This document shows, piece after piece, positions 1 to 5,969 of a DNA stretch of 12,705 nucleotides. Origin of the DNA: Chloroflexota bacterium (GTDB lineage Bacteria > Chloroflexota > Limnocylindria > Limnocylindrales > Limnocylindraceae); NCBI GenBank assembly GCA_009692905.1, contig SHYI01000018.1:1-12705 (forward strand). The letters run 5' to 3'. Numbering within the stretch: position 1 is the first letter of the stretch; every line of letters begins with the position of its first letter. The position numbers were made by a program, and so were the translations under genes. Below the pieces are notes generated by a model. The model saw nothing but the letters and a program-made list of their open reading frames with translations. It was not told the DNA's origin and ran no database searches.

Positions 1-1
1 T

Positions 2-751
2 GATGCCGATGCAGCCTTTGCGCTGATTGAGGCGAGCCGCCTCAGCGAGATCAGCGGAGGTGGCGGCACCTGGGGCCGCGGGGAGCCGGATCGCGCGGCG
101 TCCGCTCCCTCCGCAACAAGTGACGCGCCACTCGTGAAGGTGTTGGATCGACCCGGTTCGGTGCAATCGGAGATCCGCATCGGTCGTATCGGTCGCTCGC
201 GACTTGATGCAAACCACCACGCTGCACTCGTCTACGCCGAGATCATTGGCGGACTCTTCGGCTCGCGGCTCAATCGCGTGCTGCGCGAAGAGAAGGGCTA
301 CACCTACGGCGCTGGTGCGCGGTTCGATTTGCGACGTGGGCGAGGCCCATTCATGGCGGGGACTGCGGTGGAGACGGGCGTGACCGCCCCTGCGCTCGCC
401 GAGGCGCGACGCCAACTCGCCACGATGCAAAGTGCACCACCAACCGACGAAGAGCTGACCGAGGCGCGTGACTATCTCTGCGGAACATTCCCGCTGCGCT
501 TCGGCACTGCGACGCCAGTTGCCAGCATGGCCGCAGCGCTCACGGTGCTCGGGCTCTCGCCCGATGAGCCGGACCACTTCCGTGAACGCGTCGCCGCCGT
601 CGACCGCGCCGCAATTGCGCTGATCGCCGATGAGTTGGCCGCCTCTGCAGAACAGATCGTGATCGTCGGCGATGCTGCTGCAATCACTGGGCCGATCGAG
701 GCTGAAGGGTTCACCGTGCAGGTCGAAGCAGACGGTGCGGCCTCAGCATGA
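2..751 (+). CDS. M16 family (insulinase-like) zinc peptidase, C-terminal part; 5' end outside window
   Basis: The reading frame is open from the left edge, and 249 residues are visible. The sequence matches the C-terminal, non-catalytic domain of M16 peptidases: a linker rich in Gly, Ala and Ser, then 'RPGSVQSEIRIG', a helix, 'GGLFGSRLNRVLREEKGYTYG' (only the core SRLNRVLREEKGYTYG is needed for recognition) and a late 'ELTEARDYLCG' helix. The Arg and Tyr of the LREEKGYTYG segment are the family's conserved C-domain pair that helps bind peptide substrate. The zinc-binding HxxEH motif belongs to the N-terminal domain and would lie upstream, so activity cannot be judged here. A GTG at 134 could serve as an in-frame start, but the homologous pattern begins before it, so I treat the gene as truncated by the window. 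The stop overlaps the next start by 4 nt (ATGA). The family includes processing peptidases, secreted proteases and PqqF-like proteins; the exact role is unknown. Confidence 0.85.
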   Translation, partial: DADAAFALIEASRLSEISGGGGTWGRGEPDRAASAPSATSDAPLVKVLDRPGSVQSEIRIGRIGRSRLDANHHAALVYAEIIGGLFGSRLNRVLREEKGYTYGAGARFDLRRGRGPFMAGTAVETGVTAPALAEARRQLATMQSAPPTDEELTEARDYLCGTFPLRFGTATPVASMAAALTVLGLSPDEPDHFRERVAAVDRAAIALIADELAASAEQIVIVGDAAAITGPIEAEGFTVQVEADGAASA

Positions 752-1296
752 TCGTGGTGATCGGCACCATGAGCGCACGTGCCGAGGGGGCAACGTATGG
801 CCTTGGCAGCTATGCCGCGACGGTGGCACTCGCCCTCGCCGCCGCCGGCGAACCTGTTGAGATGGTGAGCAAGATCGGTGTTGACGCAGCGGGTGAAGCG
901 GTGATCACGCAACTTGCAGCCGCGAGGATCGGCCATGTGGCGCTCATTCGTGATGGTGCGTTGGCGACCGCTGTTGATGGGGCGAGTTCGCTCGAGATGG
1001 ATGCCGCCGACCTGCAGTTGGCGTTGCGCTATCTGACAAGCTTCGACGCAGTCCTCTTGGTTGATCCTGTTGATGATTCGGTCGTTGCCACCGTGCATGA
1101 AGCGTGCACCTATGTCGGCGCACGACTCGTTGTGACGAGGCCGGAAGGGTCGACCCCTGCGGGAGTGCCGACGGGCGAGCGCGGCGAGACCCCGCCGCCG
1201 CTGGAGGTTGAGCGCCCAGCGGGCGATCCGGCCGCCGTTACCGACCTCTTGGTGGCGCTCCTCCTGCCTGATCGCGAGTCGCCTGCCGCCTCGTAG
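748..1296 (+). CDS. Shortened PfkB/ribokinase-like protein (probably reduced or non-catalytic)
   Basis: The 182-residue product begins like a PfkB-family sugar or nucleoside kinase: a first strand 'MIVVIGTMSA', a GLGSYAATVALALAAAGEPV helix region, and 'VSKIGVDAAGE' matching the family's 'vgkvGdDafG' element. Family members are usually about 300 residues. Here the middle portion is mostly missing: after 'ARLVVTRPEGS' (resembling the 'vvTlGaeGs' strand-turn) a short linker leads to 'RPAGDPAAVTDLLVALLL', which resembles the GAGD catalytic/anion-hole helix with the first Gly replaced by Pro. Binding of a small ligand is possible, but kinase activity is doubtful. The ATG lies in the 4-nt overlap with the M16 gene stop and has no clear ribosome binding site (RBS), which suggests translational coupling. 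Substrate cannot be named. Family assignment rests on N-terminal pattern only. Confidence 0.65.
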   Translation: MIVVIGTMSARAEGATYGLGSYAATVALALAAAGEPVEMVSKIGVDAAGEAVITQLAAARIGHVALIRDGALATAVDGASSLEMDAADLQLALRYLTSFDAVLLVDPVDDSVVATVHEACTYVGARLVVTRPEGSTPAGVPTGERGETPPPLEVERPAGDPAAVTDLLVALLLPDRESPAAS

Positions 1297-1305
1297 CGCA
1301 TCGCG

Positions 1306-1311
1306 TACGCT
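1306..1311 (+). promoter_or_regulatory. Possible -10 box for a leaderless rhomboid transcript
   Basis: TACGCT ends 7 nt before the ATG at 1319, in the 22-nt gap after the pfkB-like stop. No SD-like purine run precedes that ATG. Transcription starting about 7 nt after this box would begin at the start codon, giving a leaderless mRNA. No convincing -35 box is seen, so this is a weak call. Confidence 0.3.
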
Positions 1312-1318
1312 GCAACAG

Positions 1319-2536
1319 ATGAGTGAAGCGCTGCGCCAACCCTCCGAAGCGACCGACCTGCCGAGCCGCATGGAGCTCGGCGTGGACGCCCTTGACCGCG
1401 GTGACGCGGAGGGCGCTGCTCTCGCCTTCGCCGCCGCCGTTGCTGGGGCGACGCCAAGCGACGATCGCATCCTTGCTGAGCGCGCCGCCTATGGCGCCGC
1501 CGAGGCGCTGCTGCGACTAGAGCGCGACGACGAGGCGGCGGAGTACCTCGAGATCGCCGCCAACTCCGCAGACCAAGAGCTGCGCTTCCTCGCCCTCCGC
1601 CGTCGCGCCATGGAGGAGGTTCGCCGCGGCGAACTCCCCGTCGCCCTTGCCACCTACCGCCAGGCAGAGGGGAGCGCCCCAACGAGCGCCGCCCGCGCTG
1701 AGATCGCCTCGCGCATCGGCTGGCTCACCAAAGAGACGGGCGGCTCCTCACTCCGCTCTCAGGCCGCCTTCCGCCGCGCCCGTGGCGTATCTGCCAGTGC
1801 ATGGGTGCCGCGCGCGCTGGTCGCCGTCACTATCGTCCTCTCAGTGCTGACGAAGTTTGATCCGGCACTTGCCGAGCTCTTTGCGCTCGAGAAGATCACG
1901 AGCTCCGGCGGTGATTTCCTCAGTAGCAGCCCATGGAGGCTCGTCACTGTAGCCTTCGTTCACGGTGGCATTAATCCAGAGTGGCAGTCGTGGGCGCTCC
2001 ATCTCGGATTCAACGTCATCGCACTCGACATTGCCGCGCAGCTGGTCTATCGCCTCTACGGCGCACGTCGAATGCTCTCCTGGTATCTCATTGGGGTGAT
2101 CGGCGCATCACTGGCAAGTGCCATCTGGTTCCCATACGCCCCTTCAGTTGGTGCTTCTGGCGGCGTCTTCGCGCTCTTTGGCATCGCCCTTGGCGCGGAG
2201 TGGGCGCATAAGCCGCTCGTTGAGCGCGGCATGCGCGAGGCACTCGGTCGCGTCGGCGGCCTTCTGCTCATCAACATCGTGCTCGGCTTTGGCATCGGGT
2301 TCATTGGCGGTGGTATTGATAACTCCGCGCACATTGGCGGACTCGTTACAGGGCTGATCCTTGGTGTGCTGATTCAGCCAACACGTGTAGAGGCGATGCG
2401 TCGACGTTGGACCGCCACCGTCACAGGGTGGCGTGGTGGCGAAGTGCTGGTGACACTCGCGTTGAGCGCCCTCCTTCTGGCTCTCTTTGCAAACTGGTTT
2501 GATCTCGCGCTCTGGCGCGACACCCTTCCGTTCTAG
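1319..2536 (+). CDS. Rhomboid family intramembrane serine protease with N-terminal TPR-like domain
   Basis: The 405-residue product has two parts. Residues about 16-140 are soluble, Ala-rich helix pairs of TPR type (for example GDAEGAALAFAAAV and GELPVALATYRQAEG). From about residue 163 there are several membrane helices with rhomboid hallmarks: 'FVHGG' (His215), 'LGFNVIA' (Asn232), the catalytic serine in 'VGASGGVFALFG' (Ser280, GxSG motif) and the catalytic histidine in 'AHIGGLVTG' (His338). The Ser-His dyad is complete, so an active protease that cleaves transmembrane substrates is expected. A GTG further upstream at 1208 stays in frame but would run through the pfkB-like gene; the ATG at 1319 gives a sensible N-terminus. 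The TPR part probably recruits substrates or partners, which is an inference. Natural substrates are unknown. Confidence 0.9.
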   Translation: MSEALRQPSEATDLPSRMELGVDALDRGDAEGAALAFAAAVAGATPSDDRILAERAAYGAAEALLRLERDDEAAEYLEIAANSADQELRFLALRRRAMEEVRRGELPVALATYRQAEGSAPTSAARAEIASRIGWLTKETGGSSLRSQAAFRRARGVSASAWVPRALVAVTIVLSVLTKFDPALAELFALEKITSSGGDFLSSSPWRLVTVAFVHGGINPEWQSWALHLGFNVIALDIAAQLVYRLYGARRMLSWYLIGVIGASLASAIWFPYAPSVGASGGVFALFGIALGAEWAHKPLVERGMREALGRVGGLLLINIVLGFGIGFIGGGIDNSAHIGGLVTGLILGVLIQPTRVEAMRRRWTATVTGWRGGEVLVTLALSALLLALFANWFDLALWRDTLPF

Positions 2537-2538
2537 GC

Positions 2539-3120
2539 GTGTTCGCAACGTTTCTCGATCCAGCGGCATTCGCTTGCGAGCCCGACTCCAATGCTGCAAT
2601 TCACTTCGTCGAGTGCCCAGAGCTTACGGCGGCCGATCCCGCATCGCGCGAGCATCTCGCTGAACGACTGACTGCACTCGCGGGAGTGCACCGCGCGCTG
2701 CTCCCAATCGGCGGAGACCTCGTGGGCATGAGTCACGAAGAGTGGCTGCAGATCCCAGCCGAGAGTCTGGTGATCAATCCGATTCGCGACCCAGAGTCGT
2801 GGCGCGCCGCCGCAACCTGGCCGGGAGATCGCGGCCTGATCCTCGCGCTCGTTCCTGCGCCGGGAGACGAGGCCGCTGAGCCGGTCGAGATCCTGCTCTG
2901 GGCGGTGCGCTACGCCGCTTCGCTCGGTGGGCGAGGCCTCGATCGCGTTGCGGTGGCTGGCATGCTGCCGATCACCAAGGCAGCCCCCGATCCAGCTGAG
3001 GCGGAGAAACGCATTGCACTACTCGAACGTCTGGTGGAGCTGTCAGCCGCGAACGAGGAGACGCTGCGCGCAGAACTCGATTCGCGCGCCTTCCAGCCGA
3101 TCAAACGGCCGCAGCGATGA
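2539..3120 (+). CDS. Uncharacterised protein, possibly a reduced methionine synthase II/UROD-like fold
   Basis: This 193-residue protein starts at GTG 2 nt after the rhomboid stop, without an SD. Its stop overlaps the next ATG by 4 nt. I do not recognise a firm family. The segment from about residue 95 to 175 ('GDRGLILALVPAP', then 'EPVEILLWAVRYAA', then 'GLDRVAVAGML', then a helix with 'AEAEKRIALLERLVELS') follows the strand-helix-strand-helix pattern of the last part of cobalamin-independent methionine synthase-like TIM barrels ('gLllGvvd ... vE ... ri..a .. rv.lsp'). The metal-binding His/Cys set of MetE is not evident: only two cysteines are present, both near the N-terminus. It could be a degenerate barrel or a coincidental alpha/beta pattern. 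The coding frame itself is well supported by tight fit between its neighbours. Confidence 0.7.
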   Translation: MFATFLDPAAFACEPDSNAAIHFVECPELTAADPASREHLAERLTALAGVHRALLPIGGDLVGMSHEEWLQIPAESLVINPIRDPESWRAAATWPGDRGLILALVPAPGDEAAEPVEILLWAVRYAASLGGRGLDRVAVAGMLPITKAAPDPAEAEKRIALLERLVELSAANEETLRAELDSRAFQPIKRPQR

Positions 3121-3785
3121 TTGAGGTGCAGGTTCTCCCAATCGGGCCGCTGCGCACCAACGTGGTGCTCGTAGGCGACCCTGAGCGCCGCGAGGCGATC
3201 GTCGTCGACCCAGCAATCCCTTCTCTTGCCGAACTCACCGCGCAGCTCGCCGAGCGCGGCTGGCGCTTAGTGCTGGCGCTTGCCACCCATGGGCACTGGG
3301 ACCACATGGGAGAGATGGCGGCACTGGCGGCGCACCATGCAACGCACCATCACGAGGAGCTGCCGATTGGCGTGCATCCGCTCGACCGCCATCGCCTCAT
3401 CGAGCCGCAGCCGCTCGCCGCGCCCTTTCCGATCCCGCCGGTCGTGCCCACGCGCGACCTAAACGATGGCGATCGAATCACCGCGGGGAGCATCAACTTC
3501 ACGGTGCTCCACACGCCAGGCCATACCGAAGGGTCGATCTCGCTGTTTGATGCGAGCGCAGGCCTACTACTGAGTGGTGACACCCTCTTCTTTGGTGGGT
3601 GGGGGAGGACCGACCTACCTGGCGGTGACGCGGCGGCGATGCTCGACTCACTCTCACGGCTGCGAACGCTTGACCCTGCGACCCGTGTGATTCCAGGGCA
3701 CGGACGAGAGACGATGATCGGCACCGAATCGGCGTGGATCGACAACTCCATCCGTACGAAGAACCTGACGGCGGAGCGCGCATGA
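3117..3785 (+). CDS. Metallo-beta-lactamase-fold hydrolase, glyoxalase II-like
   Basis: The 222-residue product carries the full binuclear metal site of the family: T-HGHWDH at residues 58-63 (His58, His60, Asp62, His63), 'HTPGHTEGS' with His136, 'LLSGDTLFFGGWGRTD' with Asp155, and 'VIPGHG' with His195. The GDTLF..G.GRTDL segment is typical of the small glyoxalase II-like/YcbL group, which hydrolyses thioesters such as S-D-lactoylglutathione. The C-terminal substrate-binding domain of classical glyoxalase II is absent, as in YcbL-like enzymes. It is probably cytoplasmic, since no signal peptide is seen. The true substrate is uncertain because the family also includes lactonases and persulfide dioxygenases. 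The ATG overlaps the previous TGA (ATGA), suggesting coupled translation. Confidence 0.92.
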   Translation: MIEVQVLPIGPLRTNVVLVGDPERREAIVVDPAIPSLAELTAQLAERGWRLVLALATHGHWDHMGEMAALAAHHATHHHEELPIGVHPLDRHRLIEPQPLAAPFPIPPVVPTRDLNDGDRITAGSINFTVLHTPGHTEGSISLFDASAGLLLSGDTLFFGGWGRTDLPGGDAAAMLDSLSRLRTLDPATRVIPGHGRETMIGTESAWIDNSIRTKNLTAERA

Positions 3786-4513
3786 GCCACGTCGCACTGC
3801 GCAACCTGGTGGCTGCTGGCGAGCTCAGCGCAACGCTGGCGGCGCAGATCACCCTCCTCGCCGACGCGGGCGTCTCCATCGTTGTAGCGGGTAGTGCCGC
3901 ACCTGAGCGCCGCGATGCACTCGCTGGAGCAATCGCCGCCGCCTCGCCACTCCCCGCCGGCGCTGAGAGTGCCGAGATCAAGATCGCTCCCGACGAAGCG
4001 TTCGTCTGGCTCACCGATCCAGCGGGAGTCGGCTGCCTCGTTGCAGGTGCTGGCGGCGCACCGCGAAGTCCGCGCTCGACGCGACTCGTCGCCCACGGCC
4101 TCATCGAGCGCTTGAGCGCAGTGACCACGAAGACCGTGGTTCGCTCACTCGTTCGCGGCTTCCCCCTGATCGCAACGGCACCCGGCCACGATCTTGCCGA
4201 GCTGCTTGACCTGCTGCGCGGCGCGAACCTGCGCGTTCCAGAAGATGACCTGCATCGGCTCGGGCTCGTGATCGTGCTTGGTAGTGACGCAGCGGAGCAG
4301 AGCCACGTTGATTCGGCACACCTGCTGCGCGCACCAGCGCTGGATGGTGGCGCGCGGCGTCCGCCGGCGCTTCTCGCAACCTGGGACGGCAGCGGTGGCT
4401 GGGATGATTTCTCTTGGGCGGCGCTCCCAGAACTCGCGGCGCGGGTCGGCGTCACGCAGGCCGCGTACAGCAGCCAGCTGGCGGCGCGCGAGCGGGAGCT
4501 TGCCACCCCCTAG
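3782..4513 (+). CDS. VirB11/CpaF-like protein lacking Walker A (degenerate secretion-ATPase relative)
   Basis: The 243-residue protein follows the layout of the C-terminal domain of type II/IV secretion ATPases but has lost key residues. 'LVAAGELSATLAAQITLLA' matches the 'lv..G.ls.e.a.fl' helix; 'GVSIVVAGSAAPERRDAL' sits where 'iLVsGGTGSGKTTLL' should be, with no GKT/S; 'ESAEIKIAPDEAFVWL' resembles the 'eriVtIED..EL.l' strand; and 'LIATAPGHDLAELLDLL' resembles the 'ATiHAns..eAl.rL' His-box strand and helix, with His kept but Asn lost. ATP hydrolysis is therefore unlikely. The ATG at 3782 overlaps the MBL stop by 4 nt and has GGAG 5 nt upstream; an in-frame ATG at 3734 would lie deep inside the MBL gene. 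No pilus genes are next to it. Family assignment is from pattern only. Confidence 0.55.
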   Translation: MSHVALRNLVAAGELSATLAAQITLLADAGVSIVVAGSAAPERRDALAGAIAAASPLPAGAESAEIKIAPDEAFVWLTDPAGVGCLVAGAGGAPRSPRSTRLVAHGLIERLSAVTTKTVVRSLVRGFPLIATAPGHDLAELLDLLRGANLRVPEDDLHRLGLVIVLGSDAAEQSHVDSAHLLRAPALDGGARRPPALLATWDGSGGWDDFSWAALPELAARVGVTQAAYSSQLAARERELATP

Positions 4514-4537
4514 AGGGAAGCGCGTTCAAATTCGCGC

Positions 4538-4543
4538 TACGAT
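4538..4543 (+). promoter_or_regulatory. Possible -10 box for a leaderless aldolase transcript
   Basis: TACGAT ends 6 nt before the ATG at 4550, within the 36-nt gap between the CpaF-like and aldolase genes. There is no SD before this ATG, so a transcript starting at or next to the A of ATG would be leaderless. No good -35 match is found at the usual spacing, so support comes mainly from position and from the similar layout at 1306 and 11394. Confidence 0.35.
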
Positions 4544-4549
4544 TCCTGC

Positions 4550-5947
4550 ATGAGTCGCATCGCTACCTCGCCCGCAGTCCTCCGCCAACTTCTCAGCGCC
4601 TCGCTGCGCGTTACGCCCGCGGGCGCCGTTGAGATTCTTGATGCGGCGCAGCTGCGCCAGAGCGGCGCCGCGACCATCGCCTGGACCGCCGCCTTCTCGA
4701 CCGACGAGGCGACTGTTGCTGCGGCGCAGTGGCTCGCCCGTGCCGCCGCGGCCGCTGCAGGGATCCAGAGCGCCAGCATCGCGCCGCTCTATGCCGCACG
4801 AGCGAGCGGCGCGTATGAGGGGCTCACCGTACCTGCGCTGAACCTGCGCAGCCAGGTCTTTGAGATGTCACGCACCGCGCTAGAGACCGCCGCCGCAATG
4901 GACGGCGCAGCACTCATCTTTGAGCTGGCGCGCTCTGAGCAGACCTACACCTTCCAGCGCCCCGCCGACTACGCCACCAGCATCCTCTGCGGCGCCATCG
5001 CCGCCGGCTGGCGCGGACCAGTCTTTATTCAGGGCGATCATTACCAATTCGTTGCCAAGAGGTACGCCACCGACCCTGAAGGAGTCGCCGCCGAGATCGC
5101 ACGCGCCTGCCGTCTCGCGGTTGATGCGGGCTATCGCAACATCGACATTGACGCCTCAACACTCGTTGACCTCGCCCTGCCAACGGTGCAGGATCAGCAG
5201 CGCGTCAATGCGGTGCGCACCGCCGAGGCGGTCGCCCTCGTTCGCGAACTGGAGCCCGCTGGGATTGAGATCAGCATGGGTGGCGAGATCGGCGAGGTGG
5301 GGAACAAGAACTCCACCGCCGAAGAGCTGGCCGCCTATCTCGACGAGTTCGATGTCGCCCTCGCCAGTCGCAGCGCTGGAGCCCGTGGCCTGCGCAAGGT
5401 CTCGGTGCAGACCGGAACGAGCCATGGCGGTGTGCCGCTCCCGGGTGGTGGCGTCGCTGAAGTCGCCCTCGACTTTACGGTGCTACGGGAGCTCGGTGAA
5501 CTGGCCCGCGCCCGTGGTCTCGCCGGTGCGGTGCAGCACGGCGCATCGACACTCCCCGAGGATCTCTTCCATCGCTTCCCAGAGGTTGGCGCCGCAGAGA
5601 TCCACCTCGCCACCGGATTCCAGAACATCCTGCTTGATCACCCGGCACTCGATACCGGCCTTCGTGCAGAGATCACCGCGTGGCTGCGCGCCAACGCCGC
5701 CGATGAGGCGAAGCCTGGCGATAGCGACGAGCAGTTCCTCTATCGCACGCGGAAGAAGGCGCTCGGGCCATTCAAGCAGGCGCTCTGGGAGGCGGCTGGC
5801 ACACCAGAGATCCTCGAGACGCAGCGCGCAAAGTTCCAGTCGCTCTTCTCGCAGCTTGGGGTTGGTGGCTCACGCGCGCTCGTGGAGCGCTACGTCACTC
5901 AGGCAACTGATCCGCTTCCGCCTGCGCCAGCCGACCTGCTGAGCTAG
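4550..5947 (+). CDS. Class II (metal-dependent) aldolase, fructose-bisphosphate aldolase-like, long form
   Basis: The 465-residue protein carries class II aldolase landmarks in order: 'GLTVPALNLRSQ' (about 91-102, the 'vpAfNv.n' element), 'FIQGDHYQF' with Asp163-His164 (catalytic Asp and first metal His), 'YRNIDIDASTL' (the 'sviDgS' strand), 'SMGGEIGEVGNKN' (Glu246/Glu249, metal Glu region), 'VQTGTSHGGV' (His292, second metal His), 'VQHGASTLP' (His330, third metal His with the phosphate-binding Gly/Ser), and 'EIHLATGFQN' (about 350-359). All expected metal ligands are present, so reversible cleavage of fructose 1,6-bisphosphate to triose phosphates is the likely reaction. The protein is about 100 residues longer than typical FbaA (roughly 359 residues), with extra N- and C-terminal segments. 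A related tagatose- or other ketose-bisphosphate substrate cannot be excluded. No close sugar genes sit beside it. Confidence 0.82.
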   Translation: MSRIATSPAVLRQLLSASLRVTPAGAVEILDAAQLRQSGAATIAWTAAFSTDEATVAAAQWLARAAAAAAGIQSASIAPLYAARASGAYEGLTVPALNLRSQVFEMSRTALETAAAMDGAALIFELARSEQTYTFQRPADYATSILCGAIAAGWRGPVFIQGDHYQFVAKRYATDPEGVAAEIARACRLAVDAGYRNIDIDASTLVDLALPTVQDQQRVNAVRTAEAVALVRELEPAGIEISMGGEIGEVGNKNSTAEELAAYLDEFDVALASRSAGARGLRKVSVQTGTSHGGVPLPGGGVAEVALDFTVLRELGELARARGLAGAVQHGASTLPEDLFHRFPEVGAAEIHLATGFQNILLDHPALDTGLRAEITAWLRANAADEAKPGDSDEQFLYRTRKKALGPFKQALWEAAGTPEILETQRAKFQSLFSQLGVGGSRALVERYVTQATDPLPPAPADLLS

Positions 5948-5964
5948 GCGGGGGAGCCCCCGCC
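5947..5964. terminator. GC hairpin between convergent genes, possible bidirectional terminator
   Basis: A perfect 8-bp inverted repeat (GGCGGGGG / CCCCCGCC, 2-nt centre or 4-nt practical loop) fills most of the 22-nt gap between the convergent aldolase and aminotransferase stops. It begins on the last base of the aldolase TAG. No T-tract follows on either strand, so it is not a classic intrinsic terminator; it may pause polymerase, protect 3' ends, or act with Rho. Confidence 0.5.
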
Positions 5965-5969
5965 GCCGA

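Noticed and set aside
134..136. GTG as start codon of the first gene
   Set aside because: The frame is open to the left edge and the M16-like linker sequence continues upstream, so the gene is cut by the window instead of starting here.
1208..1318. N-terminal extension of the rhomboid gene from a GTG at 1208
   Set aside because: It would overlap the pfkB-like coding region by almost 90 bases, and its residues look like a frame shadow; the ATG at 1319 follows that gene's stop.
472..1470. Long minus-strand open frame of 332 codons
   Set aside because: It is antisense to the M16 and pfkB-like genes, has low-complexity Ala/Arg/Ser composition, and shows no family motif. It is a by-product of high GC content.
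3350..4506. Two long minus-strand frames antisense to the MBL and CpaF-like genes
   Set aside because: Their products are Arg/Ser/Ala-rich without domains, while the plus strand carries a complete MBL metal site.
4920..5942. 340-codon plus-strand frame within the aldolase
   Set aside because: It is a shifted frame of the aldolase gene, rich in Ser/Arg/Pro, and lacks any recognisable motif.
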